64,000 bases of DNA from Parietichytrium sp. I65-24A (GCA_012862575.1 BLSF01000056.1:62001-126000), one strand, 5' to 3'. Positions 1 to 12,396 are shown, numbered from the stretch's first letter. Numbers and translations are program-made. The notes: a model not told the origin generated them from the letters alone.

Positions 1-3000
1 TGTCACTCTCTGTGACTCTCTTGCATACGTTTTCCGCTTGGAGATATGTGTTCGAATGATAGGTTGATAGATGCAATTGCTTACAGCGCGAGCATGAGAG
101 AGAGAAAGAGAGAAAGAGCTCATCCGTAATGCATTTGTTTGTTTTTAATACTAATTTAAAATAGAAAGTCAAAAAAATCGCATGTTGTGACTGTACAAAG
201 CGATAACCAGAATGAAAGGAAATAGACGGAAATAGCCACACTTGCATGTGCAGCACCGGTCAACCAGAAACAGCCCTGAACCCCTCTACAATGTATAAGC
301 CTCTTTCCTCCCTTTCCTCTTTCCAACTGCTACTACCGGGGCATTCAACTTGACAATTAGCCAACCTCGCAGCTCTGTCTCTCTGCCTCTCTCTCAACCC
401 GTTTCACACACGCCGTCCGAGTCAGAGCAGAACACAGCATTAGGCAGAAGCCCCAGCGCAAAGCAGCGCAGCGCAAATTACGCGCTTTGTAGGTCCCCGT
501 AAGAACGTCAAAGTGCATGCCAGCCAGCCAGCCAAGCAGTGGCTCGAGCGTAGGCGGCCATACGGCACCGTAGCCGCTCACAGAGGCACGAGACAAGACC
601 GCGAGGAAACTTCGCATGGCACACTTCCTGCATCCTAATTCCTCGCATTTCCTCGCTCTCCGACAATGGCTGGGAGCGAGTGGAAATGGAAAATGGTAAT
701 GGTCGTTCTACTAACACCGCCCAGTGGTTGGTTTTGCTCTCATCGCTGGCCGTGCTGGCTGGCGAGGAACGTTGGCGAAAACGCCAGGAGGAAGGAAAAA
801 GGAAAAAGGAGGAAAAAGGCAGAAATGGCACAAGGCAACGTCGGTTGATGTCGGTTGCGGCCGAAGTAACAACTTTTGAAATTACAAAGCTCACACCTTG
901 CCAGTCAATCAGTCCTGACTCCTGACTCCTGACGACTGCGTGCAGTAGGCTTACGCCACGCAGTTTCTTTCCGAGAGAGCCAAGAGATGCCAAGAGCGAA
1001 GGCTTGCTTGACTTGCGATTCAAATGTCACTTCACTAGCTCGCTGTCTGCGGTCATAGTGTGCGACGACACGCAGGAAATGGATCCAATCCGTTAGGTGC
1101 CTCGCGACGTGGAGCTGGAGTGCGACTGCCTGCGCTGTTTGCCTGTCCTTGTGATCAAAATTTGTCATTTCTTCTTCATTGAACAAAACGAGCGCAGCAG
1201 CAGCAGCGATAAAAAAGAAATCGCTGTTCGTTGTCGCGTTGCAAACCTTATTGTACGGTACCTGCGCTGCTTCGCATCCACCCATCTCTCGCCATTTTTA
1301 AACTAAATTTAGCTCTTTCTTTTGAACGCAAGCGGCTTACGCTTTCATTCGACATTCCACACATTTCGACGCCGGAGCTGACTGGCTGACTGACTGAAGA
1401 TGTACTCTCCCATCTGCGCAGCGCACAAGCTCACGAAACGAAAAATCATTACAATAAATTCATACCTGCAACGCCATTGCAATTTGTATAAACAAACAAA
1501 CAAACAAATGAATGAATGAGAAGAGTGAATCAATCGAAAGAAGTAAAGAAAGGATGCCTCTGCATCCTTGAAACCCTTGGCGAAAGGTCAGGCCTTCCTT
1601 TCCGCCCTCTCTCCCTTCCTCCCTCCCGTCGCGCGTAGAAGCTTCTGCAAAGTCGATCATTTTCTTTCACGAGTTGCATGTAGTCGCACACCAGTCCTGT
1701 GAAGAGTTCATTTTTGAGCTCGCTGCGAGCAACTGCTTGCGTGTTCCGAACATGACTTCGCACTCACGAGCTATCCGAACACACCACACTCGAGAGACTC
1801 GAGAGCGCGAAAACAAAAGGGAAAGAAAGAAGGAAAGAAAAGAAAAGGAGACAAACAGGAGCGCTGCTCCATTTTCCATTTTCCACTTTCCATTTCGCTG
1901 TCAATGCAATGGTGTTGCTCAATGAAGATTGGTTTTCAGAATTCGCCAAAGCTTTTGTCTCACAGACATTAGACTGTCTCAACTTTGTTCTCATTGCCAT
2001 CTTCATCTTCTCAACTCTCTCTCTCTCTCTCTGCTTTCTCTTTTCTTTCTCCCTCTCTCCAGTATTCCTGTATTCCTGGAGCGCCTCTCATCTCTCTCCC
2101 TCGCAATTTGTCACTCCAACTGCTTCCCTTCTTCTTCTTACTCACAACTCTTTGCTTTTGGTAGAAGCGCACAGTTTTTAGATCCATCAAATCGGAACAA
2201 ATTCCAGACTCCTACACATTCGCTTATCCACTTGATAGGCGTCCACTTCACACACACTGGCGGGAGGGTAGTGGATGGTATCGCTACTAGTGCGCTAATC
2301 CCAGTACACACTCCATGGGCTATGGGTGATTAGCCTCGTGCTAGGATCCAGGACGAGGTGAGAGGAGGACTGTTCAAGTCTATCTTTATTATGATGTAAC
2401 AACGTAACTTATGAGTTCCACAACATAGAAAACCAGTCGCAAGGGTCCAAAGCGGCGGTCTCTGAGAGAGAGAGGTGCCTGTCTTTCGTGATTTGCACGA
2501 CTCTTTCTCAGTCCAAGGAGAGCAGGGTCCAAAAGATTTATCCAAGAAAAAGTGAGAGAGAGAGAGGGGGAGAGAGAACGAAAGATAGACCGCGCATTCA
2601 CTCTTTTGAGTAAGAGTAGTCAGAGAGACCAAAGGAGGAGGTGGAGGAGGGAGGAATGGCACTGAGCGGTTCAGAGATTGGCCGCCGCTATAGTAGTGAT
2701 GACTGTGAGTACCGCGCGACACTGAGCACTGGCCGACTGGCCGTGAGTGTGAGTGAGCGAGGTCTTCCGAATAAGGTGCTGAGTACCTTGTGAAAGGGCA
2801 CGCTATTGCTAGGCATCTCCAACGTGGCCCGTTAGCTCAAGTTCAGGTCGCGCCACATGGAGCCATGGACGCTCCTTTCGCTCCACGTATTGTACCGGTA
2901 TTTGAACTTAGATCACTGGCGTGCAGTGCATAGAAACAGGTAACAGACCGAGTTCAAGCTGGGCGTGGGGCAATCTGCACAAAGCATCAAAACCCAAACT

Positions 3001-3082
3001 CAAAGCGCCCAGCTGATTTGCCTTTTCCAAAGAACAAGAGCATCCAAAGCAGCGGCCCCGTCTGCAAGCGCAAAAGAGAAAC
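1..3082. other. Intergenic, no gene seen
   Basis: I found no supportable gene on either strand. Open frames here are short, overlap each other and have no recognisable domain. The stretch is rich in CT/AG low-complexity sequence, including a (CT)n run at 2015-2032. The last part should hold the promoter and 5' leader of the SLC6-type gene that starts at 3083. Confidence 0.6.
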
Positions 3083-4999
3083 ATGGACGCCAAGGTCGAT
3101 ATCGAAGATGTGGAAGAGGTGGAGGTAGTGTCCATCAAGGACAAGCAGGAGGAGCCTGAGGACCGCCCAATGTGGGCCAGCAAGTGGTCCTTCATCCTCG
3201 CCTCGATTGGTAGTGCCATTGGGCTTGGAAACTTTTGGCGCTTCCCTATGCTTGCCTACAAGTGGGGAGGCGGTACCTTCTTCATCCCATACTACTTTGC
3301 TCTCGTCGTAGTGGGCATCCCTCTCATGCAGCTCGAGATGGCTGTCGGACAAGTCTTCCGCCGCGCAGCCGTCCAAGGCTTTGGCCGCCTTCATCCTCGA
3401 TTCCGCGGACTGGGAGTTGCAGCTGCGTCCATCGCATTCACAATTACTACCTACTACTGCGTGATCCTCGCGTGGGGAAATGTCATGTTCGTCAAGTCGT
3501 TCTATGCAGACATCCCATGGTCGATCAAGGGACTGAACGGAACCGATGTCATCGACGTTCCAAAGTCTTACTTTTTCAACATGATCATGGTCATCCCTGA
3601 TTTCAACAGCCAAGTCATTGTGTCCTCCATCTTTGCAGGAGCTCTCTTCATGTGGGCATCGGTCTGGCTCATCCTCGTGCGCGGCCAGGAGTTTATCTCT
3701 AAGGCTGTTTGGCTCACCGTGCTGCTGCCAGTCGCTACCCTCCTCGTCCTCGTGATCGTGGGAGCCACCCTCCCGGGAGCAGGCGACGGAATCAAGGCAT
3801 ACATTGGTCAATGGGACATGAGCCAGCTCTCCAACGGCCAGATGTGGACTGACGCTTTCGGCCAGATCTTCTTTTCGCTGAGTCTCAGTACCGGAGTCAT
3901 GACCGCCTTCGCTATGATGAACCCAAAGAACGGAAATGTGTACCAGGATGCAGTCATCGTGTCTATCGGAAACTGCTTCTTCAGCTTCATTGCAGGATTT
4001 GCTGTCTTCAGCATTGTCGGGTACTTTTGCACCCAGACCGGTTACACCTTCGCAGAGCTCTCCGATCTCGGTGTCCTCGCCGGACCAAAGCTGGCATTCG
4101 TCACCTTCCCAGCCGCTCTCACCCTTCTTGATGGTGTCGCCGCCAACGCTCTGTGTGTCCTCTTCTTCACCACCTTTTACTTTTTGGGAGTGGACTCTGC
4201 GTTCTCTCTCGTCGAGTCGGCTGTGCACAACTTCCGCGAGACCAAGCTCTTCGCTGGCTGGACCCGCAATGAGATGATGAGCATCTGCTGCGTTTGCGGT
4301 ATGACCTTGACCACCATGTTCTGCTCCGATATGGGTATCAGTCTCCTCGACATGGTTGACTTTTACGTCGCCACCACTGGACTCCTCATCGTCGGTTTCT
4401 TGGAAGTGTTTCTTGCTGGATGGCTCTACAAGATTGACGAGCTCACTGAAAAGGTCGGCACTGCATCCTGCTTGGTGTTCGACTTTGGCGTGCTCGGCGG
4501 GTTCACTCTTTTCTCCATCTTGATCAACGTATTTGCAATCCCAGATGTAGAAAACAGCGCAGGACTCATCTACGGCCCAGCTTTCGGAGTTGGCTTCGTG
4601 TGCATGATTGTCGGTGTCCTCGGAGGAGGTGCTCTCGGAGCATCCAAGGCTGGATCCTTCAAGTCCGCTCTCTACTACCTCGCGTGCTTCCAGACCGACA
4701 CCCTGGTCGACACCCTCAACGAGACCGTGTGCGAGGACAAGCCAGGAAACTGGAAGTTGTGGCACTCTTGGGGCTACCTCATCAAGTTTGTGTGCAACCC
4801 GCTCCTCATCTTCCTCAACTGCATCGCTCTCGGCAACCTCATTTACGACGGCGGCTACGCCACCTCCGACTACCCACAGGTCGGCGCGCAGATCGGAACT
4901 GCCATGCCACTCATCATCATCCTCCTGCTCTTCGTCGGCGGAGTCTTTGTGCCACGCTGGTACCGCGACCCTCTTGACGGCGAGTCTGTCAGCATCTAA
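3083..4999 (+). CDS. SLC6-type sodium/chloride-dependent symporter, copy 1
   Basis: This is a 638-residue plasma-membrane transporter of the neurotransmitter:sodium symporter (SLC6/NSS) family. Such proteins couple Na+, and often Cl-, to uptake of amino acids or related small solutes. TM1 carries the family signature GSAIGLGNFWRFP (about residues 43-55), followed by YKWGGGTFFIPYY and the TM2 motif GIPLMQLEMAVGQ. TM6 has QIFFSLSLSTG and TM8 has LGVDSAFSLVE. Residues matching the Cl- site of SERT are present: Y70, Q261, S265, N297 and S301. The TM1 position that is Asp in monoamine carriers is Gly, as in amino-acid and GABA carriers. The TM3-TM4 loop is short, with one NGT glycosylation sequon. 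The acidic N-terminus is cytosolic. The ATG follows an A-rich leader (gagaaacATGG). A paralogue lies downstream on the same strand. The substrate cannot be read from sequence. Confidence 0.93.
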   Translation: MDAKVDIEDVEEVEVVSIKDKQEEPEDRPMWASKWSFILASIGSAIGLGNFWRFPMLAYKWGGGTFFIPYYFALVVVGIPLMQLEMAVGQVFRRAAVQGFGRLHPRFRGLGVAAASIAFTITTYYCVILAWGNVMFVKSFYADIPWSIKGLNGTDVIDVPKSYFFNMIMVIPDFNSQVIVSSIFAGALFMWASVWLILVRGQEFISKAVWLTVLLPVATLLVLVIVGATLPGAGDGIKAYIGQWDMSQLSNGQMWTDAFGQIFFSLSLSTGVMTAFAMMNPKNGNVYQDAVIVSIGNCFFSFIAGFAVFSIVGYFCTQTGYTFAELSDLGVLAGPKLAFVTFPAALTLLDGVAANALCVLFFTTFYFLGVDSAFSLVESAVHNFRETKLFAGWTRNEMMSICCVCGMTLTTMFCSDMGISLLDMVDFYVATTGLLIVGFLEVFLAGWLYKIDELTEKVGTASCLVFDFGVLGGFTLFSILINVFAIPDVENSAGLIYGPAFGVGFVCMIVGVLGGGALGASKAGSFKSALYYLACFQTDTLVDTLNETVCEDKPGNWKLWHSWGYLIKFVCNPLLIFLNCIALGNLIYDGGYATSDYPQVGAQIGTAMPLIIILLLFVGGVFVPRWYRDPLDGESVSI

Positions 5000-6040
5000 A
5001 CCACCACCCACCACATGTCCTTTGTGTTTGTGTTCTGTGTTTTGTTTTGTCGGGCTCGTGCGCTTTCCGCGTCAAGGACGGCGCCTGACAAGTAAGATAA
5101 TCATCTCTATCATCTCGCGGCGGGGCTCTCGCTCTGCTTTGCCTCGCTGCCACATAATATTATTTTCACCTTTTCTGCAAGTTCAGCCATTCCTCCAGTA
5201 TCCTCCAGTCCTCCAACAATCCTCCATCCGCTTTGCACTTTACAGATCTGCGAGACACTCTTGTTGCTTGCAATTTGTGGTCTCCTCCTTCTCCTTCTCC
5301 AACTTTTTGTTTTTGTTATCATTGTGTTATCATTGTGTTATCTGTTGGAATTCGGAAGTGTGTGTTTGTGCTGGTATGTGAACTAACAGTAAGTTAACTT
5401 ATGTGAGCAGAGTGGCACAAAGTGAGACCATCTTACCACGACTAGTGAGACTATTTTGAGCCTACTTAACTAATTCCACATAAGAGTAGATAAGAATGCA
5501 GTACAGCTGAGACTAGCACTCCCTTGCATATCCTTATGCATATTAGGCGTGTGTAATGTGTAGAGAGTTTCCTAGTGACTTGCGCAAGGAAAGGAAGGAG
5601 GGAAGAGGTAGAGAGAGAGAGGCGGGCGAAAAAATCTGCGGACCGAAATAGGCGCACATAGCGTATTTCATAGACCCTGTCGCGAAAATTTGAGCAAGAC
5701 CGATTTCCGCGCTTTGGGAGTAGGAGCCCTTAGGCTTTATTCGAGACGATTTGTGCCCCCACAAAGGTCTCCCAGTAGTCCAGTGTTTTTTCGCTGTGCC
5801 AGTCATGCCAGTCAATGAATTTCTGACAGTAAAGTCAATCGTCTTTGTCTGTCTGTCCTGTTCATTGAAGATTGAAGATCGAACAAAGAAAAGAAAAAGG
5901 AAGAGAAAGAGAAAAAGAAAGAAAAGAAAACCGTTCCTTGTTTTGCACATAGGACCTTGTGACTCGATGGACTGTTGAGAGAGATAAATTTGCAAATTCA
6001 AAACTTTTTTTGCAGTTGCAGTTTTGTTTTTGGAGACTCG

Positions 6041-6113
6041 TTTTTGACAAGTCAGATCGCTCAGTTCTCGCTCACCTCATTTTTGACAAGTCAGATCGCT
6101 CAGTTCTCGCTCA
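6041..6113 (+). repeat. 34-nt direct repeat, two units
   Basis: Two identical 34-nt units lie at 6041-6074 and 6080-6113, each beginning TTTTTGACAAGTCAGATCGC. The 11-mer TCAGTTCTCGC at their ends is repeated again just downstream. It is a local tandem duplication in non-coding DNA. A regulatory role is possible but nothing in the sequence demonstrates it. Confidence 0.85.
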
Positions 6114-7091
6114 GTTCTCGCTCAGTTCTCGCTCGGAGACCAACGCTTGCGAGAGTTTCTAAGAGATCAGTTCAGAAATGGCCAGTTGATAAGTTTTACA
6201 ACTCCGAGTCGACATTGCCTTTCAGTTTGCAGCTAAGAGTCCGAATTTAGGTTTCTTCTACAACTTTTGGTCTGGTTGACCAATGCGTTGTTCTGTATAA
6301 AGTGAGTAATTTCTGTGCCAGCGAAGCAGCCAGAACAGAAAGTAACAGAAATCGGAATTCACAGTTGTTTGTACTATAGCCCACCCAACGTGGCGAGGCT
6401 GTCTCAGATGTCTCCCGCCTTGGAGCTCCAAACAGAAAGAAAAAAGGAAAGAACGCTAACTGACTCTGAACTTTGAGAACACAGCAAGAGCACCAGCCAG
6501 ACCAAAACCTTTGTTCCAACCATATAGGCACTCAGCGTCTGGCTAGCTCCCTACAGAGCTCTAAAGGCAATACTACAAACACACACTGTTTTACCGGCTA
6601 GAGTCAGAGACCAGAATTCAGAAATTCTCAACAGAACGAAGTCAGAAGTCAGATGCCTCGAGACCTGGAGTCTTGGACCAGTTGAAAGACAGCTCATTCG
6701 ATGAATGAATGAAAAGCCAAAAAACCGCGAAAATAACAGCCGCCGCTTGGTCTTGTCCAGTGCAAACCAAACAAAACCAAACTCATCGATTGAACGAGTG
6801 CAAGCATGAGTCCGGGGAAAACAAACTCCGTCAAGTTCTCATCCTCTGTGTGGCTTGCATGAAAATGGAAAAAGGCGACAGAGAAGAGCTGGGTCTCCGT
6901 GCTGCGTTACTCTGCCTAATGCAGTCACTACAATCGCTAGCCGCAACGGTAGACGGCCTCCTCTGTATGCGGAGGTCGACTCCGACGCGATTCCTGCGGA
7001 GGACTAAGCCATACAAAGCCTCAAGAAGTCTGCCGACTGAAGGCTTAATTGGAAGCCGCACACTGTATGCCTGGACAAGTCCACAAGTGGG

Positions 7092-7116
7092 TCTTTCTTT
7101 CTTTCTTTCTTTCTTT
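7092..7116 (+). repeat. (TTTC)n microsatellite
   Basis: About six CTTT/TTTC units followed by an imperfect pyrimidine tail, inside the spacer between the two SLC6-type genes. Confidence 0.9.
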
Positions 7117-9612
7117 CCTTCTTTTTTAGCGGTTGACAGACAGACAGAGAAGCAGGCAGGCGGAGAGCAGCAAAGCAAAGCGAATTAGCGGATTCATCAT
7201 TCGGAGGACAAGATCTCTCTATACAGAAGTTCAGAGTAATGAAGAATGACTTCGTTCACAATCCAGATTTGTAGCACGAGGGGCCTCCAGCGTGTGAGCC
7301 AAAACGCAGGTTGACTCTGGCTGGGCACACGTGCCGCAGGTTCGGCGAGCAGCTTGTGCCGTACGACGGTATGAGACCCAACAGAGAAAAGAAAAGAAAA
7401 GAAAGATGAAATTAAGAAGAAAAGAAAGAAAGAAGGAAAGAAAGAAAGAAAGATCGAGATCGAGACGAATTCATAGTCAGTTCACACTGGCACTGCAAAG
7501 GCTGAACTCTCTTGCATTGTCGTTGCTATTTGCTGTTTGCTTTTGGTAGGTCAGAGGAATCAAATGAGAAGAAAGTCACAACCACAGCACGTGCGGCTAA
7601 TATTAGAGGGAGACGTTGAGAGTGTGCCAGCGTGAGAGAGAGAGAGAGACAGAGAGAGAAGTGAGAGTTTCATTGCTAGCGTTCCATCTACCCAGTCATC
7701 CGGTGGTAGCTCTCCGCAGGTATCCGTACAGAGACGATTGTAGTGTGGCTTTGCCACACACAGGTCCTGGCAGAGAGCACAGAGAGACAGACAGACACGC
7801 AATGTTCCAAGAGGGTGGCGCGGAGCTCCTCACAACCGTTCCTGTTTGGAAATTCAGAAATTCAGAACTAGGTCGCGTTGTCAGATCATATCACTGTCTG
7901 TGAAGGCACTCGCTCGTTGAAATTGATCATTGATAAACGATAAAGGATAATTGAAGCACATGAGAGCTAACGTTTCTCTACTTGCAGTCGCGACCTGGTT
8001 TGGGGACCCAACTCCAGTGGTCCTTGCCTCATTACAAAATTGGTAACTGTAAATAAAAAGTAGAAAGGCGACTTGCTGAACTCCGCTCAAGTCATTTGAT
8101 TTTGATCACACTCGTCCGTCCCGAAAGTCTGAATGGTGTCTCCCGCAAAAAATTGATTGAACGTAAACGAATTGTAAGGTGTTTTGACATTTGGAATTTG
8201 TGGTGCACACCCTCGTTTTACGAGTATCTATGCGTGCGGTTAAGGCTGGGAAAGAGGAAAGAGGGAGAGGAAGGGGAAGGGGACAGCGGAGAATGGATAT
8301 ATGATTGCACGAGTGAGAGCAGAGAGCGGTGAGCGGAGAGCGATGATCTTCACAGGTCAACTGATTTCGACAGGCAAGGAAAAGAGATATGTAGTAATTG
8401 AAATTCAAAAAGAATTCACTCAAGGGAATAAGCGCCGAAAGAGTCTGGCGAAGAAAGTCCAGTTCGTCCTGATCACCTTGATCTTGACTTCATGGCTTCA
8501 ATCAAGAGAAACTAAACGACTAAACAAAGACCTGGTTGTCAATTGAGGAAACGGTGTGCTAGTAATTGCTGTTCTGATGAGTTCGACTGCGCCTTCTTCC
8601 AGCGCTTCAGGGGGCGATGGATATGGATATGTTCATTAATCAATCAAACAAGGTTACTCACACCCGTACTGACATGGGAGACCATTCGCAGTCTTCCATG
8701 CATATGCATATAAGATGCTTGCGTGGAATCCCAAACCCCAACCCAACCAACCACACGTTCGGAGCTTTACTCAGGCCGGAGCGTGAGCGATGTCACATGG
8801 TGAAGCGTGGCCATGAGAGCCCATTTGCGGAAGCAAACGCAGCTGAGAGTGAGTATTGGCACGGAAGAAAGTTGACACGCTGGAAGCAGTAGGGCACTAC
8901 AGTAGCCACTGTAGCCAGCCACCAAGCTCGCGCACTCTCGCAGCGTCTCGCACCTGTGAGAGTAGGAGAGGAAGGAAGATGCCAAAAGAATGAGTGGCCA
9001 GATGAGAAGATGAGCAGTGTTGGCGGTCGCAGAGAATGGGAAAGAGAAGAAAGTGAATGGAGAGATCTGATCATGGATTCTGGCTGGCGAAGAGAGACAC
9101 ACACGCACAGAGAGAGAGAGAGACACAAGAGAGAGAGAGAGAGAATTGATGTAGGCTACGAAACGTTCAATATGTAAAGGCAAGTGTTAGTAATCTTGAC
9201 ATTATGTATGGGAAGGAGAGGAAGGAGGTGAGGAGGAAAAGGAGCTGTGTTGTGGACATCTCTCGTGTGAGTTTTGACTCTCCGACTCCAATTGGACACA
9301 TTTGCTCATAAGACTGAGGCGAGCAGAGACTGGTTCCAAAGAGAGGCTTACTTGCTCCTAGCTCCTAGAGCTCCAAGACACAAAAACAAAGGATCAGATC
9401 TTAGCTGAGACTCCGATATGCGAGTTGATGGCTCGAGATCATCCGGCAGACCCCAAACTGCGATCACACAACTGATCGATCAACCAATCAAACCGGAACC
9501 GAGGTCTAGTCGTCTCAGTACTAGGTGCTCGATCAACCAAAGCACGAAAGAGCGACACGTCGCCGATTTCAGGATTTAGGATTTAGATTTTACTGTGAGA
9601 AAACCTCAAATC

Positions 9613-11559
9613 ATGTCGGCCGTCAAAATCGAAGACATGGATGACATTCCCGTGGAGGAAAGGTCTGTGGAGATCAGCAAGAGCGTCAACAGTGACGATG
9701 AACACGATGAGCCCGAGGACCACCCCATGTGGGCGAGCAGGTGGTCCTTTATCCTTGCGTCAATCGGAAGTGCGATCGGCCTCGGAAACTTTTGGCGCTT
9801 CCCGATGCTTGCATACAAATGGGGTGGGGGTACATTCTTCATCCCTTATTACCTTGCCCTCTTTGTGGTAGGAATCCCTCTCATGCAGCTTGAAATGGCA
9901 GTCGGCCAGGTCTTTCGCCGCGCCGCCGCCCAAGGCTTTGGAAGGTTGAACTGGAGGTTTCGCGGGCTTGGACTAGCCGCAGGTTCCATCGCCTTCGGAA
10001 TCACTACCTACTACTGTGCCATCTTGGCATGGGGCAACGTGATGTTTGTCAAATCCTTCTTCGCAGAAGTCCCATGGTCCATTAGCAACTCAACCGGGGA
10101 CGATGTGATTGCCGTGCCAAAGGCGCACTTCTATGAAATGATCAAGCTCAGTGATAGCCCGCTCAATACAAGCGTGATCTCTTCGTCCGTGTTTGCTGGC
10201 GCCCTCTTCATGTGGGCATCTGTCTGGCTTATTCTCGTTCGTGGTCAGGACTTTATCTCCAAGGCTGTTTGGTTCACTGTGTTGCTTCCCGTCGCAATGT
10301 TGATCATCCTAGTGATCGTCGGAGCTACTCTCGAAGGGGCTGGCAAGGGAATCCAGGCATACATTGGTCAATGGGACATGAGTCAGCTCTCCAACGGCCA
10401 GATGTGGACTGATGCTTTTGGACAGATCTTCTTCTCCCTTGGCCTCAGTACAGGAGTCATGTCTGCATTCGCAATGATGAACCCCACCAACGGAAACGTT
10501 TACATGGATGCTACCGTCGTTTCTTTGTGCAACTGCTTCTTCAGCTTCATCGCTGGATTTGCTGTCTTTAGCATTGCTGGATACTTCGCGGACCAGACCG
10601 GGCTCACCTTTGCGGAACTTCAGGAAAGTGGCGCTCTCGGCGGCCCAAACCTCGCCTTCGTCACCTTTCCTGCTGCACTTACTCTGCTCGATGGCGTCTG
10701 GGGCAACGTCCTCTCCATCTTGTTTTTCACCACCTTTTACTTTTTGGGAGTTGACTCTGCTTTCTCACTCATTGAGTCAGCCGTCCACAACTTCAGAGAG
10801 ACCAAGCTCTTCGGTGGCCTCAGCCGCAATGAGATGATGACCCTCTGCTGCATTACTGGAATGACCCTCACCAGCATGTTCTGCGCTGACATTGGCTTCT
10901 ACTTGTTGGACCTCATCGACTTTTACATCGCTAGCGTCGGATTGCTCGTTGTCGGGTTCTTCGAGGTCTTCCTTGCGGGATGGATCTACAAGAAAGATGA
11001 GGTGATCGAGAAGGTCGGTATGGCATCATGCCTGGTATTCGACATTGGCGTTTTCGGTGGCTTTTCTCTCTTTGCCATCTTGTTCAACGTCTTCAGCATC
11101 CCTGAAAATGAGGACGGCGTTAAGGTCTTTGATGAGATGCTCGTCTACGTCCCATCCCTCCCAGCCGGATTCGTCACGATGCTCATTGGTGTCATCGGAG
11201 GAGGACTGCTTGGAGCTTCCAACGCTGGCTCTTTCAAGGAGGCGCTTTACTACTTGGCATGCCATCAGACCAACACCTTGGTCGCAATGTTCAACGAGAC
11301 CGTGTGCATGGACAAGCCTGGCAACTGGAAGCTCTGGAACTCGTGGGGGCTCCTCATGAAGTTCGTCTGCGCTCCGCTCCTCTTCATGCTCAACTGCATC
11401 TCCTTCGGAAACATCATGTGGAATGGAGGATACGCTCCTTCGGATTACCCATGGGTTGGCCTTCAGCTCGCAACTGCAGCTCCGCTCATCTGCATCTGCC
11501 TGCTCTTCATTGTTGGCATCTTCGTGCCACGCTGGTACGAGGAGCCATCGCGCTTTTGA
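9613..11559 (+). CDS. SLC6-type sodium/chloride-dependent symporter, copy 2
   Basis: A 648-residue NSS-family transporter and close paralogue of the gene at 3083. The two proteins align along almost their whole length, roughly two-thirds identical by eye. The TM1 signature GSAIGLGNFWRFP, the TM2 motif GIPLMQLEMAVGQ, TM6 QIFFSLGLSTG and TM8 LGVDSAFSLIE are all present. The Cl--site residues equivalent to SERT Y121, Q332, S336, N368 and S372 are kept. The acidic N-terminal tail (about 38 residues) and the TM3-TM4 loop differ most. The open frame extends six codons upstream through a GTG, but the first ATG at 9613 (MSAVKIEDMDD) is the natural start and aligns with copy 1. The C-terminus ends RWYEEPSRF rather than the longer tail of copy 1. 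The substrate is unknown. Tandem duplication is the likely origin. Confidence 0.93.
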   Translation: MSAVKIEDMDDIPVEERSVEISKSVNSDDEHDEPEDHPMWASRWSFILASIGSAIGLGNFWRFPMLAYKWGGGTFFIPYYLALFVVGIPLMQLEMAVGQVFRRAAAQGFGRLNWRFRGLGLAAGSIAFGITTYYCAILAWGNVMFVKSFFAEVPWSISNSTGDDVIAVPKAHFYEMIKLSDSPLNTSVISSSVFAGALFMWASVWLILVRGQDFISKAVWFTVLLPVAMLIILVIVGATLEGAGKGIQAYIGQWDMSQLSNGQMWTDAFGQIFFSLGLSTGVMSAFAMMNPTNGNVYMDATVVSLCNCFFSFIAGFAVFSIAGYFADQTGLTFAELQESGALGGPNLAFVTFPAALTLLDGVWGNVLSILFFTTFYFLGVDSAFSLIESAVHNFRETKLFGGLSRNEMMTLCCITGMTLTSMFCADIGFYLLDLIDFYIASVGLLVVGFFEVFLAGWIYKKDEVIEKVGMASCLVFDIGVFGGFSLFAILFNVFSIPENEDGVKVFDEMLVYVPSLPAGFVTMLIGVIGGGLLGASNAGSFKEALYYLACHQTNTLVAMFNETVCMDKPGNWKLWNSWGLLMKFVCAPLLFMLNCISFGNIMWNGGYAPSDYPWVGLQLATAAPLICICLLFIVGIFVPRWYEEPSRF

Positions 11560-12396
11560 GCAGGTCCTCTCTGTGTATGTCTCTGTGTGTGTGTCCATGT
11601 CACCCTAGATTGGCCAATCCAAATATTAAATTTCGAATTCACAATACAAATTCCTCTTGTCATCCTTCTTTCTGTTTGAACATTTTTGAACAGAAAAAGT
11701 TTATGCCATTTTGTAGGTTAGGTTGGGTTAGGTTAGCCAACGAATCGCTAATAGTCTTAAGTGTTAACCAACATTCTCGGCAAGCTTCAAGGGATCCTAT
11801 GCCGACCCACTAGTGCATCCAAATTACGACCAGTAACAATGTGCTAGACGAAGTGTTACTTTGTTTTCTTCGAACATTTCGAGGAAATGTACTTTGCACC
11901 CCTACTATTGTGCATAGGCGGAACAGATAGGGGGGTGAGCTTTAGCATCTACTCGTATATTATGCATTACACCTATTGACGACTAACTTACTACTATTGG
12001 AGTCCTACCGACAAGGAGCCAAAACCGAATTACTATTTCCTGGCTACTATTTACACTAATTAGCAATTGATGTACAACTACGTACGTACTACAACTGCTC
12101 AATTGCAAAACCCAACGGGATTCATCCCACTCCTACCTTAAGTACTATATGATGCAGGTAGTCTACTTCCGTCCACTTCGCCTCCTCCTACCATCTCGCC
12201 TATCCACTCGCTACTCCCCCCACCCAAACTCTTCTACCCATGCACGTAACCCCAAGCAGTAGCACCAGCACTCCTCCTCAGGAGTCCTACCGCCAACCTA
12301 AGCACCGCAGTAGCCCCCACTGGTCCCACAGGTCCCACAGGTCCCGCAACGCGCTGTACATCGCCGAAATCCGCGGGCAGCAATCGCAGAGTGGGT
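11560..12396. other. Intergenic with TTAGG-like run
   Basis: No gene is seen. The stretch contains a short G/T-rich run at 11714-11736 resembling degenerate TTAGG repeats. Near 12320-12345 there are tandem ACAGGTCCC-type nonamers just before the next gene. Confidence 0.55.

Larger units (their letters stand above)
5000..9612. other. Intergenic between SLC6 copies
   Basis: A 4.6-kb spacer between the two transporter paralogues with no supportable gene. It contains several microsatellites: (TTTC)n at 7092-7116, (AG)n at 7634-7650 and AG runs at 9110-9144. It also holds a short direct duplication at 6041-6113. The final few hundred bases are presumably the promoter and leader of the second transporter. 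Confidence 0.6.

Noticed and set aside
508-1023. 171-codon minus-strand open frame in the first spacer
   Set aside because: There is no domain, several frames overlap, and no coding-like bias is evident.
2987-5014. 675-codon open frame antisense to the first SLC6-type gene
   Set aside because: The sense strand encodes a full transporter with family motifs. The antisense frame is low-complexity, acidic and His-rich, and arises from codon bias.
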